DNA of 38,151 nt from Acidobacteriota bacterium (GTDB taxonomy: Bacteria > Acidobacteriota > Terriglobia > UBA7540). This document shows, one piece after another, positions 15,776 through 25,022 of the stretch. The DNA lies in the NCBI GenBank assembly GCA_902812365.1, contig CADDZC010000038.1, forward strand, positions 1 to 38,151, in the 5' to 3' direction. The position numbers were made by a program, and so were the translations under genes. Positions within the stretch are counted from its first letter, which is position 1; the number at the start of each line of letters is the position of its first letter. Below the pieces are notes generated by a model, which worked only from the letters and a program-made list of their open reading frames with translations, searched no databases and was not told the origin of the DNA.

Positions 15776-16896
15776 AGACACCCGTTGGCCGTCACCCGAG
15801 AGGTTCGCTCGCCACCCGCCACTTCCCGGTTCCGGCGGCGCTCGGTTTCCGGATGCCGGCCGAGTGGGAAGCGCACGAGGCCACGTGGATCAGCTGGCCG
15901 CACAATCGTCGCGACTGGCCGGGCAAGTTCGCGCCCATCCCCTGGGTTTACGGCGAAATCGTCCGGCACATCGGCCCGGGCGAGCGGGTGCGCGTGCTGG
16001 TGAATTCTGCCGGCCAGGAAACACGAGCCCGAAGGTTGTTGACCCAGATCGACGCCAACCTGCCTAACGTCGAGTTTTTCCGCATTCCGACCGACCGGAG
16101 TTGGACGCGCGATTTTGGACCCATGTTCGTGCGGCGGGAAGGGGGCGGCCGGCCCGAGCTGGCCGTGGTGCGGTTCCGGTTTAACGGTTGGGCCAAATAT
16201 CCGAACTGGAGGCGCGATAACCGCGTCGCCGAGCGAGTGGCGCGGCGGCTCGGCTATCGCGTGTTTCCGGCCCGAATCGGCGCGCGGGACATTGTGCTGG
16301 AAGGAGGAAGCATCGACGTCAACGGGCGGGGATCGCTGCTCACGACCGAGGAATGCCTTCTCGATCCCGAAGTGCAAGCGCGGAACCCGGGCCTTGGACG
16401 AGCCGATCTAGAAACCGTCTTTGCCCGCTATCTCGGCGCTACGAACATCCTGTGGCTGGGGCGCGGCATCGCCGGGGATGATACCCACGGCCACGTGGAC
16501 GATTTCTGCCGCTTCGTCGCGCCCCGCACCGTGGTGCTGTGCCGGGAAGCCAATTCCCATGATCCCAATTATCGCGCGCTCGAAGAGAACCGCGAGCGGC
16601 TCGAGGGCCTGCGGCTGGAGGACGGCTCGAAGCCGGAAATCGTCCGCCTCCCCATGCCCTCGCCGCTTTACCTCCGCGGCCAGCGCCTGCCCGCCAGCTA
16701 CGCCAACTTCTACTTTGCCAATGCCGCCCTGCTGGTGCCGACTTTCAATGATGCCCATGACCGCTTGGCGCTGGGCACGCTCGCTGAGATCGTCCGCGAC
16801 CGTCCGGTGATCGGCATCCACGCCGTCGATCTGGTTTGGGGACTGGGAACACTCCATTGCCTCACCCAGCAACAGCCAAAAGCCGAGACGCTGTGA
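15772..16896 (+). CDS. aguA: Agmatine deiminase
   Basis: Cytosolic guanidino-group hydrolase of 374 aa converting agmatine to N-carbamoylputrescine. Conserved parts are RMPAEWEAHEATWISWPHN at 27-45, DRSWTRDFGP near 108-117, LEGGSIDVNGRG at 176-187, the catalytic His/Asp stretch GDDTHGHVDD at 235-244, and nucleophile Cys363 in LHCLTQQQP. The start is TTG at 15772-15774, overlapping the aguB stop as TTGA; the next candidate is the ATG of MPAEWE at codon 28, which would also leave all conserved residues. The coupled start is preferred because most of the added residues have ordinary composition, but it is not proven. With aguB it completes the two-step route to putrescine. Confidence 0.95.
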   Translation: MKTPVGRHPRGSLATRHFPVPAALGFRMPAEWEAHEATWISWPHNRRDWPGKFAPIPWVYGEIVRHIGPGERVRVLVNSAGQETRARRLLTQIDANLPNVEFFRIPTDRSWTRDFGPMFVRREGGGRPELAVVRFRFNGWAKYPNWRRDNRVAERVARRLGYRVFPARIGARDIVLEGGSIDVNGRGSLLTTEECLLDPEVQARNPGLGRADLETVFARYLGATNILWLGRGIAGDDTHGHVDDFCRFVAPRTVVLCREANSHDPNYRALEENRERLEGLRLEDGSKPEIVRLPMPSPLYLRGQRLPASYANFYFANAALLVPTFNDAHDRLALGTLAEIVRDRPVIGIHAVDLVWGLGTLHCLTQQQPKAETL

Positions 16897-16996
16897 ACCC
16901 GCCGCGGTTCGGAACCGGACCTCGCTCGATGATCGGGGGGGGGGCCGGGCTTCGCGTGGCGGACGGCCTCGAAAGCATTGTAAAATGTCAGGGCAG

Positions 16997-17085
16997 GCCG
17001 AAGTGGCGGAATTGGCAGACGCACCAGACTCAAAATCTGGCGCTGGTCACCCAGCGTGGGGGTTCAACTCCCCCCTTCGGCACCA
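16997..17085 (+). tRNA. tRNA-Leu (anticodon CAA)
   Basis: Class II tRNA. The acceptor GCCGAAG (16997-17003) pairs with CTTCGGC (17075-17081), then discriminator A and an encoded CCA (17083-17085). The anticodon arm is CCAGA-CTCAAAA-TCTGG with CAA at 17031-17033. The long variable arm CGCTGG-TCAC-CCAGCG is typical of tRNA-Leu, and the T arm has GGTTCAACTCC. TAAAAT at 16981-16986 may be its -10 box, without a good -35. A run of ten G at 16935-16944 lies just upstream. It decodes UUG codons. Confidence 0.97.
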
Positions 17086-17121
17086 GCATGAGTTGATCGG
17101 AACGCCGGCCAGCCCGATGGC

Positions 17122-18417
17122 CTACAAGTCGGCGCCCATCTGCCGGAATAACTGGGCCGCGGCCTGAATTGTCTCTTCCACATCCGCCTCGCTGTGGGCC
17201 GCCGAAACGAATGCGGTTTCAAACTGGGAGGGTGGCAGATAAACCCCGCGCTCGAGCAGCCCGCGGAAGAAACGGCCGAATCGCGCCGTGTCGGACTTCT
17301 TGGCCGAGGCGTAGTTCGCGACCGGCTCGTTCGTAAAAAACAGGGTCCACATCGAGCCGATCCGGTTGGGCGTGACCGGGACACCGGCCTGGCGGGCGGC
17401 GGCGGAGAGCCCACTGACCAGCTTGGCGGTAAGAGCGTCGAGGCGTTCGTAGAACCCGGGCCGCCGAATCATCTCGAGGGTCTTCATTCCGGCGGCTACC
17501 GCCAGGGGATTGCCGGAGAGCGTGCCGGCCTGGTAAACAGGCCCGCCGGGGGCCACCAATTCCATGAGTTCCGCCTTCCCTCCATAGGCGCCGACGGGCA
17601 GACCGCCTCCGATCACCTTGCCCAGCGTGGTCAGATCGGGCCTGATTCCGTAAAGCTCCTGGGCGCCGCCGGGGGCGAGGCGAAAGCCGGTCATCACTTC
17701 GTCGAAAATCAGCAGGGTCCCGTGCTCGGCGGTCAGGGCGCGGAGCCTCTCGAGGAATCCGGGCTCGGGCAAGACGCAGCCCATGTTGCCGGCCACCGGT
17801 TCGACGATCACGGCGGCGAGCCGGCGGGGGTGGGCGTCGAAGGCCGACTCGAGCGCTTGAACGTCGTTGTAGGGAACGGTGAGGGTGAGCGCGGCCAGCG
17901 CCGCCGGCACGCCCGGACTATCGGGCAGGCCCAGCGTGGCCGCCCCGGATCCCGCCCTCACCAGGAGGCTATCGGCATGGCCGTGGTAGCAACCTTCGAA
18001 CTTCAGAATGGTGTCGCGGCCCGTCGCCGCGCGCGCCACGCGCAAGGCCGACATGGTGGCCTCCGTGCCCGAACTCGTCAGCCGCACCCGCTCCACCGAG
18101 GGAAAACACTCGCGAATCCGCTCGGCCAGCTCCACTTCCCGCTCCGTACAGGCGCCGAAGCTGGTACCGCGATGAGCCGCTTCGACCACCGCCTCCACCA
18201 CCTCGGGAGGGGCGTGCCCGAGGATCAGCGGTCCCCACGACATCACATAGTCGATGTAGCGGCGGCCGTCCACGTCCGTCAGCCGCGAGCCCTGACCGCT
18301 GGCGATGAAAACCGGATCCCCGCCCACGGCCAGAAACGCCCGCACCGGCGAGTTGACGCCACCCGGCATCAGTTGGATGGCGCGAGCGAAAAGGGTTTGG
18401 GATCGGCTGGCAGGCAT
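17122..18417 (-). CDS. hemL: Glutamate-1-semialdehyde 2,1-aminomutase
   Basis: PLP enzyme of 431 aa making 5-aminolevulinate in the C5 route to heme and other tetrapyrroles. Visible features are the [11 protein letters not shown] start at 18-28, [17 protein letters not shown] at 114-130 (phosphate and substrate contacts), [11 protein letters not shown] at 139-149, the [12 protein letters not shown] segment, and the PLP Lys267 in [18 protein letters not shown]. Length and ends match the family. The gene starts 19 bp after the geranylgeranyl-reductase-like gene on the same strand, so the two are probably one transcript. It is convergent with the tRNA-Leu gene 36 bp beyond its stop. No other hem genes are in the window. 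Confidence 0.97.
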   Translation of the reverse strand: MPASRSQTLFARAIQLMPGGVNSPVRAFLAVGGDPVFIASGQGSRLTDVDGRRYIDYVMSWGPLILGHAPPEVVEAVVEAAHRGTSFGACTEREVELAERIRECFPSVERVRLTSSGTEATMSALRVARAATGRDTILKFEGCYHGHADSLLVRAGSGAATLGLPDSPGVPAALAALTLTVPYNDVQALESAFDAHPRRLAAVIVEPVAGNMGCVLPEPGFLERLRALTAEHGTLLIFDEVMTGFRLAPGGAQELYGIRPDLTTLGKVIGGGLPVGAYGGKAELMELVAPGGPVYQAGTLSGNPLAVAAGMKTLEMIRRPGFYERLDALTAKLVSGLSAAARQAGVPVTPNRIGSMWTLFFTNEPVANYASAKKSDTARFGRFFRGLLERGVYLPPSQFETAFVSAAHSEADVEETIQAAAQLFRQMGADL

Positions 18418-18436
18418 GGGTATCGACTCGGGTCTG

Positions 18437-19729
18437 TCAGGTTATCGACGCCGGCTGTCCGCCGTCTTCACGGGCGAGGGGCGTTCCCCGGGATTCTCCT
18501 GAGCGCGACGACGGGGCGCGGCGGAAAAGCCACGTTCGGCAGGCGCGCCGCGCCCAACGCGCACCGATTTCCACTGCCGCCCGGGCGAACGTGGCCCCGA
18601 CCCGCGCCCGCAGGCCGCCGTACGACTGGGAGCCCTCGATGAGGTTGTCGAGAAGCCGGACGAAACTGGGACTGCGGGCGGCCAACTGGACGAGGCGGGT
18701 GGTGGCGAACTCGCCGAGAAACTGGCCGTGATAGAAACGCTCGGCTAGGCGCGCGCCCAGGGCCAACTGCCCCCCGAAATCCAGCCGGATCAGCTCCGGG
18801 TACCTGTGCGGGGCGCCGGCGAGGAGCGCCTCGGCCAGCAATTCTCCCGAGCGCATGGCAAAGTAGATTCCTTCTCCCGTCACCGGATCAGCGAGTCCCG
18901 CGGCATCGCCAACCAGGGCCCAGCCGCGCCCGGCCAGGCGCGCGTCCTTCCAGCGTCCCACGCCGAGCGCGGCGAGCACGTGGCTGAACACGGGACCGCG
19001 CTCGGAAGCCGGCGCCGCCGGACGCCAATAGCCCGAGCGCAGGGCGAAGTTCTCGAGCCGGCGGCGCAGCTCCGGCATGGGGGATTCGCCCGCCTTGGCG
19101 CAGATGCCGACGGAGAGGTGGTCAGGGCGCGGAAACGCCCAGGCGTAACCCTCGAAGTCTTCAAAAAACTGCACGCGTACAACCCGGTCCCGGCCGCGCG
19201 CTCGCAGCGACTCATGGAGCGGCACGTAATGGCCGAACGTCAGCATGAAATCGCGGGCCGCAAAGCTGGGAGCTACGATGCCGCGGAGGCGGCTGCGGGC
19301 TCCGGCGGCCAGCACCAGGAAGTCCGCATCATATCGACCGGCCTTCGACTCAATTCGCCAAGCGGAGCCCTCACGGCGGAAGTCGAGCACGCGAGTTTCC
19401 ACCAGCTCGGCACCGGCAGCGAGGGCGCGCCGTAACAGCAGCGCGTTGAGCACCGCGCGCGAATAAATCAGGAGGGGCCGCGCGAGGCGAAACCGGGCCT
19501 CTTCTCCCCGGCCCGAGGCGAACTCGACCCGGCGCGGGGCGGCGTGCGGCTGGGCGCTATCCCCCAAAAACGGGTAGCGGGCGAGCGCCTTGTAGGTTAA
19601 ACCGCCGCCGCAGGGTTTTTCCCAGCCGCACCTCTCTTCAAACACCGTAACCCGCAACCCGGCGCGAGCCGCTTTCTCCGCTGCCGTCGCCCCGGCCGGG
19701 CCGCCTCCGACGATCGCCACGCGCATCAT
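18437..19729 (-). CDS. Geranylgeranyl reductase family FAD protein
   Basis: Flavoprotein of 430 aa. Rossmann motif [15 protein letters not shown] at the N-terminus, then [19 protein letters not shown] near residues 30-48, where PCGGG is the hallmark of geranylgeranyl reductases (ChlP, archaeal lipid reductases, MenJ-like). The second FAD motif [23 protein letters not shown] is near residue 280. Two ATGs are adjacent (19729 and 19726). Members reduce prenyl double bonds of lipids, quinones or chlorophyll. Pairing with hemL raises a tetrapyrrole link, but many non-phototrophs carry such genes and no bacteriochlorophyll genes are here, so menaquinone or lipid saturation is as likely. The C-terminal 35 residues are Arg/Ser-rich and probably disordered. 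It is a different paralogue from the FAD protein at 1746-2924. Confidence 0.88.
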   Translation of the reverse strand: MMRVAIVGGGPAGATAAEKAARAGLRVTVFEERCGWEKPCGGGLTYKALARYPFLGDSAQPHAAPRRVEFASGRGEEARFRLARPLLIYSRAVLNALLLRRALAAGAELVETRVLDFRREGSAWRIESKAGRYDADFLVLAAGARSRLRGIVAPSFAARDFMLTFGHYVPLHESLRARGRDRVVRVQFFEDFEGYAWAFPRPDHLSVGICAKAGESPMPELRRRLENFALRSGYWRPAAPASERGPVFSHVLAALGVGRWKDARLAGRGWALVGDAAGLADPVTGEGIYFAMRSGELLAEALLAGAPHRYPELIRLDFGGQLALGARLAERFYHGQFLGEFATTRLVQLAARSPSFVRLLDNLIEGSQSYGGLRARVGATFARAAVEIGARWARRACRTWLFRRAPSSRSGESRGTPLAREDGGQPASIT

Positions 19730-19787
19730 GGAACCGAGCGGGCTCCCCCTGCGAGGATACCACACCAACAACCCGATCCTTCTGGGC

Positions 19788-19793
19788 TACAAT
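19788..19793 (+). promoter_or_regulatory. Candidate -10 box for the MlaD-like gene
   Basis: TACAAT lies 32 nt before the MlaD ATG in the divergent gap with the flavoprotein gene. The -35 region (CCAACA at 17-nt spacing) is weak. AAGGAG at 19813-19818 is a strong ribosome-binding site, 7 nt from the ATG. Confidence 0.35.
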
Positions 19794-19825
19794 GAACTGT
19801 CGATGCTCGTCGAAGGAGATGACAC

Positions 19826-20902
19826 ATGCCGCAGCGCAAAGATTTGAAATGGAGCCAGCTCCGCGTGGGCCTCATGGTGAGCGTGTCCTTGATCGTGCTC
19901 GCCGTCGGCATCTTCTTTATCAGCGGTTCGGTGGGCTTCCTCACCACCAAGTACACCCTCCGAGTCTACTTCTCGACGGCGGGCGGGCTGCGCGAGGGCG
20001 CACAAGTGCGCGTGGCGGGAATTCCGGCCGGGAACGTCGACCGGATTCGCCTCTCCAACTCCGCCGATCCGGATCGCGCCGTCGAGGTGGACCTGAAAAT
20101 CGCCAAGCGCTTTCAGCCGGATATCCGGGCCGACTCCGAAGCCGATCAGACGACGGCCGGGTTGCTCGGCGATACCTACATCGATATCTCCCGCGGCACG
20201 CCCAATCAGCCCGCCATTCCCCCGGGCGGCGTCGTGAAAAGCCATCAGGAGAAGGATATCAAGCAGATCGTCCAGAACGCCGACGACGTCATTTCCAACC
20301 TCCGGGTGCTTAGTTCCAAGCTCAACGACATCGCCAACCAAGTCACCTCCGGACAAGGAACCATCGGCAAGATGATTTACGACCCCTCGTTCTATAACAC
20401 CATGAACGGGACGGTGGAAAAGGCGAACCGGATCGTGACCGAGGTGGGAGAGGGCAAGGGCACGGTCGGTAAGTTTCTGGTGGACGAGACGGTGTACAAC
20501 CAGACGGTGGCGACACTTGACAAGGTCAATCACCTGGTCGACGAGGCCGAGAACGGCAACGGAACGCTGGCGAAACTGCTGAAAGATCCAACGCTTTATG
20601 ACACCATGAGCAGAACCGTCCAGCGCGCGGATGTGCTGATGGATAACATCAACCAGGGGCGCGGAACCCTCGGCAAACTGGCGAAAGACCCCGAACTGTA
20701 CAACCGCATGAACGACACCCTCGGGCACGTCGACAGCATCACGGCCCGCATGGACCGGGGCGACGGGTCACTCGGCTTGCTCTCGACCAGCTCTAAGCTT
20801 TACGACAATCTGAGCGCCAGCGCCGCCTCGCTGCGGGAGTTCCTGACCGAGTTCCGCAAAAATCCCAAGAGGTATCTCACGCTGCGGGTGCGGATTTTTT
20901 AA
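19826..20902 (+). CDS. MlaD/MCE-domain protein with a C-terminal 34-residue repeat array
   Basis: Inner-membrane-anchored periplasmic lipid-transport component of 358 aa. A single membrane helix is at about 13-33 (VGLMVSVSLIVLAVGIFFISG). The MCE domain spans about 42-122, with the usual AGGLREGAQVRVAGIPAG and DQTTAGLLGDTYIDIS. MCE proteins form hexameric rings that pass phospholipids between membranes. From residue 176 onward the chain is five consecutive repeats starting at 176, 210, 244, 278 and 312, each exactly 34 residues, with pattern GxGTxxKLxxDxxxYxxM then a helix. Repeat 5 is the most divergent. Genes for the permease, ATPase, MlaB or MlaC are not adjacent, so it is an orphan component here. 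It ends at a convergent terminator. Confidence 0.9.
   Translation: MPQRKDLKWSQLRVGLMVSVSLIVLAVGIFFISGSVGFLTTKYTLRVYFSTAGGLREGAQVRVAGIPAGNVDRIRLSNSADPDRAVEVDLKIAKRFQPDIRADSEADQTTAGLLGDTYIDISRGTPNQPAIPPGGVVKSHQEKDIKQIVQNADDVISNLRVLSSKLNDIANQVTSGQGTIGKMIYDPSFYNTMNGTVEKANRIVTEVGEGKGTVGKFLVDETVYNQTVATLDKVNHLVDEAENGNGTLAKLLKDPTLYDTMSRTVQRADVLMDNINQGRGTLGKLAKDPELYNRMNDTLGHVDSITARMDRGDGSLGLLSTSSKLYDNLSASAASLREFLTEFRKNPKRYLTLRVRIF
20351..20860 (+). repeat. Coding array of five 102-bp (34-codon) repeats
   Basis: These bases encode residues 176-345 of the MlaD-like protein. Each unit begins Gly-x-Gly-(Thr/Ser) and is 34 codons long with no indels. The DNA copies have diverged, so this is an old repeat under structural constraint rather than a recent expansion. 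Confidence 0.85.
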
Positions 20903-20906
20903 GGCG

Positions 20907-20935
20907 AGAGCCGGGGGTGGCCACCGCGGCTCTTT
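20907..20935. terminator. Hairpin terminator between convergent MlaD and PilX-like genes
   Basis: AGAGCCG (20907-20913) pairs with CGGCTCT (20927-20933). The loop holds the inner self-complementary GGTGGCCACC, so the stem can extend. TTT then GCATTT follows on the plus strand. It lies directly after the MlaD stop, before the 3' end of the opposite-strand pilin gene. Confidence 0.6.
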
Positions 20936-20962
20936 GCATTTCCCCCCGAGGGCTTGCTGATT

Positions 20963-23731
20963 CTATTGATTCGGCAACAGCGCCTGCTCAAACGACAAGG
21001 CGTTGACGTCCGTAAACCGCGGGGTTCCCGGCGGCAGCGTGGAGAGGCTTTGGAAGTCCGTGTCAAAATTCTCGCCTCGCGTCGGCGGGCTGTAAACCGT
21101 CGTGCAGCACTTGTAGATTCCGGTGGCCTGGCGGGAATAGTAAAAACTGACGATCGAGCCGCGATAGTAGAAGCTCTGGCCGCCCCAGTTTTCCAGATAG
21201 CGGAGGAAATTGTGAACCCCGCCGTCCGTACCGAAGTCCTGGGGTGTGGGGTAGCCGGTGGGCTGGGCGAACGAGATGTTCTTGCCGCTGATAATTCCCA
21301 TACGATAGGAAGTTGTCGAAGCGTTGCGCCCGGAGGGGCTCGTCGGACTCGTGAAGCTGTTGGCGGTGCCCCAGCTATTCGAGAGAAAAGTTACGGCATC
21401 ACCGATCACGGCCGCCGGGACATGGCAGCGGCCCGCCTGATCGTTGAAGACGTTGCCGGCCCCGAGCGTCGTATCCGCGTTGTAGTCGCCCCGCACATAG
21501 ACGGGATTTTCGGCCGCGATGGTGAATCCGCCGTAGTTGCTGTTACCCTGGGGATAGGTGCAGTTCGCCGAGGAGAGCGGGGGCAGTTGACCGAGTGACC
21601 CGTGATAAATCCGCAGGGCGCGGCGGAAAAAGACCACGCTGTTCTTCCGCGCCACGTTGGCCGTTACCGTGGTGAAGGGAGAGATCGCGCACCCCGGCGT
21701 GTAAATGCAACTCCCCGCCGGCTGCACGATGTTGGGGTCTGGCGCCGCACCGTATGTATCCAGAAGCCCGTTGCCGTTGACATCTTCGGGAGACTCGCCG
21801 TTGTAATTGGCCGGTTCCAAAACTCCGTCCGGAGCGCCCGTCGGAGAGGCGGCGTTCACGATGTCCTCGTTACCGTATTCTCCCGTCTCGTGGTTGACGA
21901 TGACCGGGTTGGCGGCCGGCGAGCTCGTATCCGGCGCCGGATCATAGTTGCCGCGCCGGTCCGAAAAATAGACGATGTAGCCACCGTAAGTGTTGACGGC
22001 CTGGGTGCCGCTGCACGTTCCGTGGACGGAGACGATTCCCTGGCAAGCAAACCACAGTTGCAGGCTGGAGACGTCCAGCTCGGCGTAGCTCATGATGCCG
22101 TTCATGTAAATGTTGCCGTCATTCGTATCCCGCCTGCTCCCTTCGCGGGTATCGTAGAGGTTAAGGGGAATATAGTCGTAGGGGCTGGTGCTGGCGGTAC
22201 TGTTGCCCAAAGGACCACCCTGAGCCACCCCGCTGCGGGAAGCCGGCGGGCCGGTGGGATTCCCGTTGAGCGGCAGAGTGTTCACCTGCTCGAGGTGGAG
22301 GATGGGATAGTACGTCTTGCCTCCGGTGGTACACGGGCCCGTTTGCGACGTCCCGGAGCCGTTGACGTCGTTCGGATGTTCAATTCCCTGCTCCAGAATC
22401 TCCATCGTCACCGGCACCCAAACGGGCGGGGGGCCCACGCTGGTCTGCATGTCGATTTCGATATAACCTCCGAGCAGGGGCGTTCCGCTGGGCGTCATAA
22501 AGTCGTTGTCTTGGGTCTGATTCGTGGGGCCGCCGCTCGGGACCGGTCCGGGTGAGAGCGCGATCGGGGGATGGCAGGGGTCCACCGTATAGCCATAAAG
22601 GGCCGGAGCCGTCGGCAGGTTCAGCGTATTGTCGAGCGGCACGATGGCAGGGTAGCCGTTGACGTCCGTCGTCGGGTTACCCGGCTGTGAGGCCGGCAGC
22701 GAAGCGGCCGTGTCGGAAAGCAAGATGCGGAGGCTCGCCTTGTTCATGAAGCGCTCGAGACCCACCAGGGCCGCGTCCGTCGACAAGTCGCGGCGAATCA
22801 AGTCAATCGGTTGCGCTCCCGCCAAAGCGATCGCCAGGTTAAGTTTCTTCGCGCCCGTCTTCCCGTTGCGAATATTGGCGTTGTAAGTCACCAGCGACAG
22901 TTTCTGCCAATTGGGGTTCGCCGCGCTTCCGGGCCCGCCGGTCACGCTTCCCTCGCCCCACCCGAGCGGCCGGCACGGAGGGGTGGGAGGGCTGGAGCCA
23001 TTGCAGCCGCCGGCGCTCTCAATCACGTCGACAGTGCCCGTGTAGTTCGAGGAGGTCGGCCAGCCGTTCGAAAGCTGCGTGCGAACGATGTCCTTGTAAG
23101 CCGTCACCTTGTCGGCCAGAACGAGCGTGTTCCCGTTGCCTTCGGCCAAAAAAAGGTTGCCGTTGGTGTGGACGCGCCCTCCAAAATTGAAATTGGGTCC
23201 GGCGAAGAACGAGAGGTCTTTGTCGGAAAAAATCCCGAACTCGAACACCGGTACCGCCACATCCTGCACTTGGCGGCTGAGCTTCACTTCGGTCTTGGTG
23301 AGTCCGTAATCGGCCATGGCCGTCAAGGTGATCGGCGTAATGATCCCCTGCAGCCCGGCGAGAGGCCCGGAGCCTCCGATGGTGCCCGTCACCGAGGCCA
23401 GCTTGCCGCCACTCTGCGCCGGGACCAGGCTGTAGATCGGGTACGTGACGCCGGGAATGACCGGCTGATACGCCGCCGCGCCCAGACTCTGGATGTTGGC
23501 CACCGTGAGAGGCGTCGTGGCCGACAAATCGGCCAGGTCCGCGCTCATCTTTTCCAGGCCGCCTTCGGCCGCGTAAAAGGCCACCGAGTCGTCGCGATTG
23601 CTGTTGGCCACCTTCTGCTCTCCCGTCACCATAAAATAGAACCCCAGCATCATCAGGGAGAAGATCAGCATCATGCCCAGAATAATAATCAGGGCCATGC
23701 CGGAATCCCGCCGATTTCTTTCATACCGCAT
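20963..23731 (-). CDS. Very large PilX/GspK-like prepilin, minus-strand pilin operon gene 4
   Basis: Predicted pilus-tip component of 922 aa, against about 150-350 aa for usual PilX or GspK. The leader MRYERNRRDSG ends at Gly11, followed by the helix MALIIILGMMLIFSLMMLGFYF. Position +5 is Ile, not Glu, as in GspK tip pseudopilins. The helix continues into VAFYAAEGGLEKM, typical of PilX N-terminal domains. Then comes a long extracellular region with FNFGGRVHTNGNLFLAEG (also seen in other PilX-like proteins) and, near residue 645, DVNGNGLLD, an EF-hand-like calcium loop. About ten Cys occur in the passenger. The start is ATG 23731, with GAGAGG 8 nt upstream; an in-frame extension to 23824 lacks similarity and runs into the previous gene. 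The PilX family is a good call; adhesion or calcium binding is inference. Confidence 0.85.
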   Translation of the reverse strand: MRYERNRRDSGMALIIILGMMLIFSLMMLGFYFMVTGEQKVANSNRDDSVAFYAAEGGLEKMSADLADLSATTPLTVANIQSLGAAAYQPVIPGVTYPIYSLVPAQSGGKLASVTGTIGGSGPLAGLQGIITPITLTAMADYGLTKTEVKLSRQVQDVAVPVFEFGIFSDKDLSFFAGPNFNFGGRVHTNGNLFLAEGNGNTLVLADKVTAYKDIVRTQLSNGWPTSSNYTGTVDVIESAGGCNGSSPPTPPCRPLGWGEGSVTGGPGSAANPNWQKLSLVTYNANIRNGKTGAKKLNLAIALAGAQPIDLIRRDLSTDAALVGLERFMNKASLRILLSDTAASLPASQPGNPTTDVNGYPAIVPLDNTLNLPTAPALYGYTVDPCHPPIALSPGPVPSGGPTNQTQDNDFMTPSGTPLLGGYIEIDMQTSVGPPPVWVPVTMEILEQGIEHPNDVNGSGTSQTGPCTTGGKTYYPILHLEQVNTLPLNGNPTGPPASRSGVAQGGPLGNSTASTSPYDYIPLNLYDTREGSRRDTNDGNIYMNGIMSYAELDVSSLQLWFACQGIVSVHGTCSGTQAVNTYGGYIVYFSDRRGNYDPAPDTSSPAANPVIVNHETGEYGNEDIVNAASPTGAPDGVLEPANYNGESPEDVNGNGLLDTYGAAPDPNIVQPAGSCIYTPGCAISPFTTVTANVARKNSVVFFRRALRIYHGSLGQLPPLSSANCTYPQGNSNYGGFTIAAENPVYVRGDYNADTTLGAGNVFNDQAGRCHVPAAVIGDAVTFLSNSWGTANSFTSPTSPSGRNASTTSYRMGIISGKNISFAQPTGYPTPQDFGTDGGVHNFLRYLENWGGQSFYYRGSIVSFYYSRQATGIYKCCTTVYSPPTRGENFDTDFQSLSTLPPGTPRFTDVNALSFEQALLPNQ

Positions 23732-23768
23732 ACGCTGTTCCTCTCGATCGGACTCGATGCTCCCGCCG

Positions 23769-25022
23769 TCAGTACTTGTTTCTGTACGCCAGGTCACGAA
23801 TCGTGACTGAGGTGTTGAGGGCATTGGTGAAAATTTGCTGCGTTGAATTGGGAAGAGGCGGCGTGGCGCCCCAGGCCGTAAGGTTGACTTTGGCGATCAG
23901 ATTGTTCGCCTCCGGCGCCACCAGCGGCCCCGTCCATCCGGTCGTGCCGTCCGACAGATCGTAGTGAAACTGGAGCACATTGATGCCCAGGGCGATCGGC
24001 ACCGCCGGCGCCGCGTCATACTGCTCCATGAGCGCCGGCTGCTGGCCGAGTCCGGGATTCTGCAGGAAGAACGTCGTCATATCAATCTTGTAAGCCACGG
24101 TGGCGGGCCACGTGCCGTCGGAGTTGGCCAAACTCGCCGGCGTTCCGCTGATCGCACCCGGTTGGTTCAGCCCCAACGGATCGGTGTTCCGGAATGTGAT
24201 CAGGTTGTTCACGGTGTCAACCGCGGTCACCATGCCCAAAGCGTATCCATGGGTGTTGTTAAACATGATCAGATCCCCGACGTTGATCTGGTACTGGCCC
24301 GAACCCAGGTTAAACCCCGCCGGCCCGACCACGGTGACCTGCCATCCCGAACAGGCGCTGGGCAGCGGCGGGAGCGGCGAGGCAGCACAGCCGGCTGGGT
24401 AAGGAGGTATTCCCGCCGCCGATCCTGTTGTCGCCAGCGAGAGGGGCACCTGATAGGTGCTGGGAGTCGTCAACGGCGATCCTTCGAAGACCTGGTCGAT
24501 GGCAATGGTGGTGATCTTATCGGTTGTCTGGGGCTTGACTCCCGTGACAATGGTCGGGCCACACTGGTAGCCCGGCGTGATGGCCGACAGAACCCCTCCG
24601 TTAGCAGGAAACGTGCCACAGCCGGCCGCGAATGCCGGCCCCGGCCACGTCACGGCGGTTGAGCCGCTCCCTTGGGGCATCGGAATCCCTCCCACCGGAA
24701 TGCCGCCGGCTGTCGAGGTCAGATTGCGGGCGATCAAATCCACCCCTCCGCGCAGGTTCTGGTTCATGTCGGCAATGCTGGCCGCCGACTGAGTGGCGGA
24801 AAAAAGCTGGCTAAAGAGCGTGAACGCGGCCCCCATGACGATCAGCGTCAGCGCCATGGCAAACATCAGCTCGATGACCGTGAAGCCCGCGGGGGCTCTC
24901 GGCGCGGCCAGGCCCGCCTCCCGTCCCGACCTTCCCTCAGTCCTGACATGCGCGGGGCGAAGCCATTTTCCGCTACCGGCGCCCGCCGCAGCGCGCACGG
25001 ATTCAGATGTAAGGCGACACAT
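23769..25022 (-). CDS. PilW/GspJ-like prepilin, minus-strand pilin operon gene 3
   Basis: Minor pilin of 417 aa. The prepilin peptidase site is AG46|FTVIEL with Glu at +5, followed by the helix MFAMALTLIVMGAAFTLFSQLF. The leader would be 46 residues, long and Arg-rich, so the true start may be later, although no better in-frame start with a ribosome-binding site was found. The start overlaps the end of the PilV-like gene by 20 nt. The mature part is mostly beta strand with segments such as GGVDLIARNLTSTAGG (typical of PilW: helix then LTR-like turn) and VGDLIMFNNTHGYALGMVTAVD. The last residues VTIRDLAYRNKY match the end of PilW proteins. It should be processed by PilD and assembled with its operon partners at the pilus tip. 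Confidence 0.85.
   Translation of the reverse strand: MCRLTSESVRAAAGAGSGKWLRPAHVRTEGRSGREAGLAAPRAPAGFTVIELMFAMALTLIVMGAAFTLFSQLFSATQSAASIADMNQNLRGGVDLIARNLTSTAGGIPVGGIPMPQGSGSTAVTWPGPAFAAGCGTFPANGGVLSAITPGYQCGPTIVTGVKPQTTDKITTIAIDQVFEGSPLTTPSTYQVPLSLATTGSAAGIPPYPAGCAASPLPPLPSACSGWQVTVVGPAGFNLGSGQYQINVGDLIMFNNTHGYALGMVTAVDTVNNLITFRNTDPLGLNQPGAISGTPASLANSDGTWPATVAYKIDMTTFFLQNPGLGQQPALMEQYDAAPAVPIALGINVLQFHYDLSDGTTGWTGPLVAPEANNLIAKVNLTAWGATPPLPNSTQQIFTNALNTSVTIRDLAYRNKY

Noticed and set aside
16935-16944. Run of ten G bases as a phase-variable tract
   Set aside because: It lies in the non-coding gap between aguA and the tRNA, not in a gene or clear promoter; a sequencing length error is as likely.
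18437-19729. Evidence of phototrophy from a ChlP-like gene
   Set aside because: The family is widespread in non-phototrophs and no bch, puf or psc genes occur in the window.
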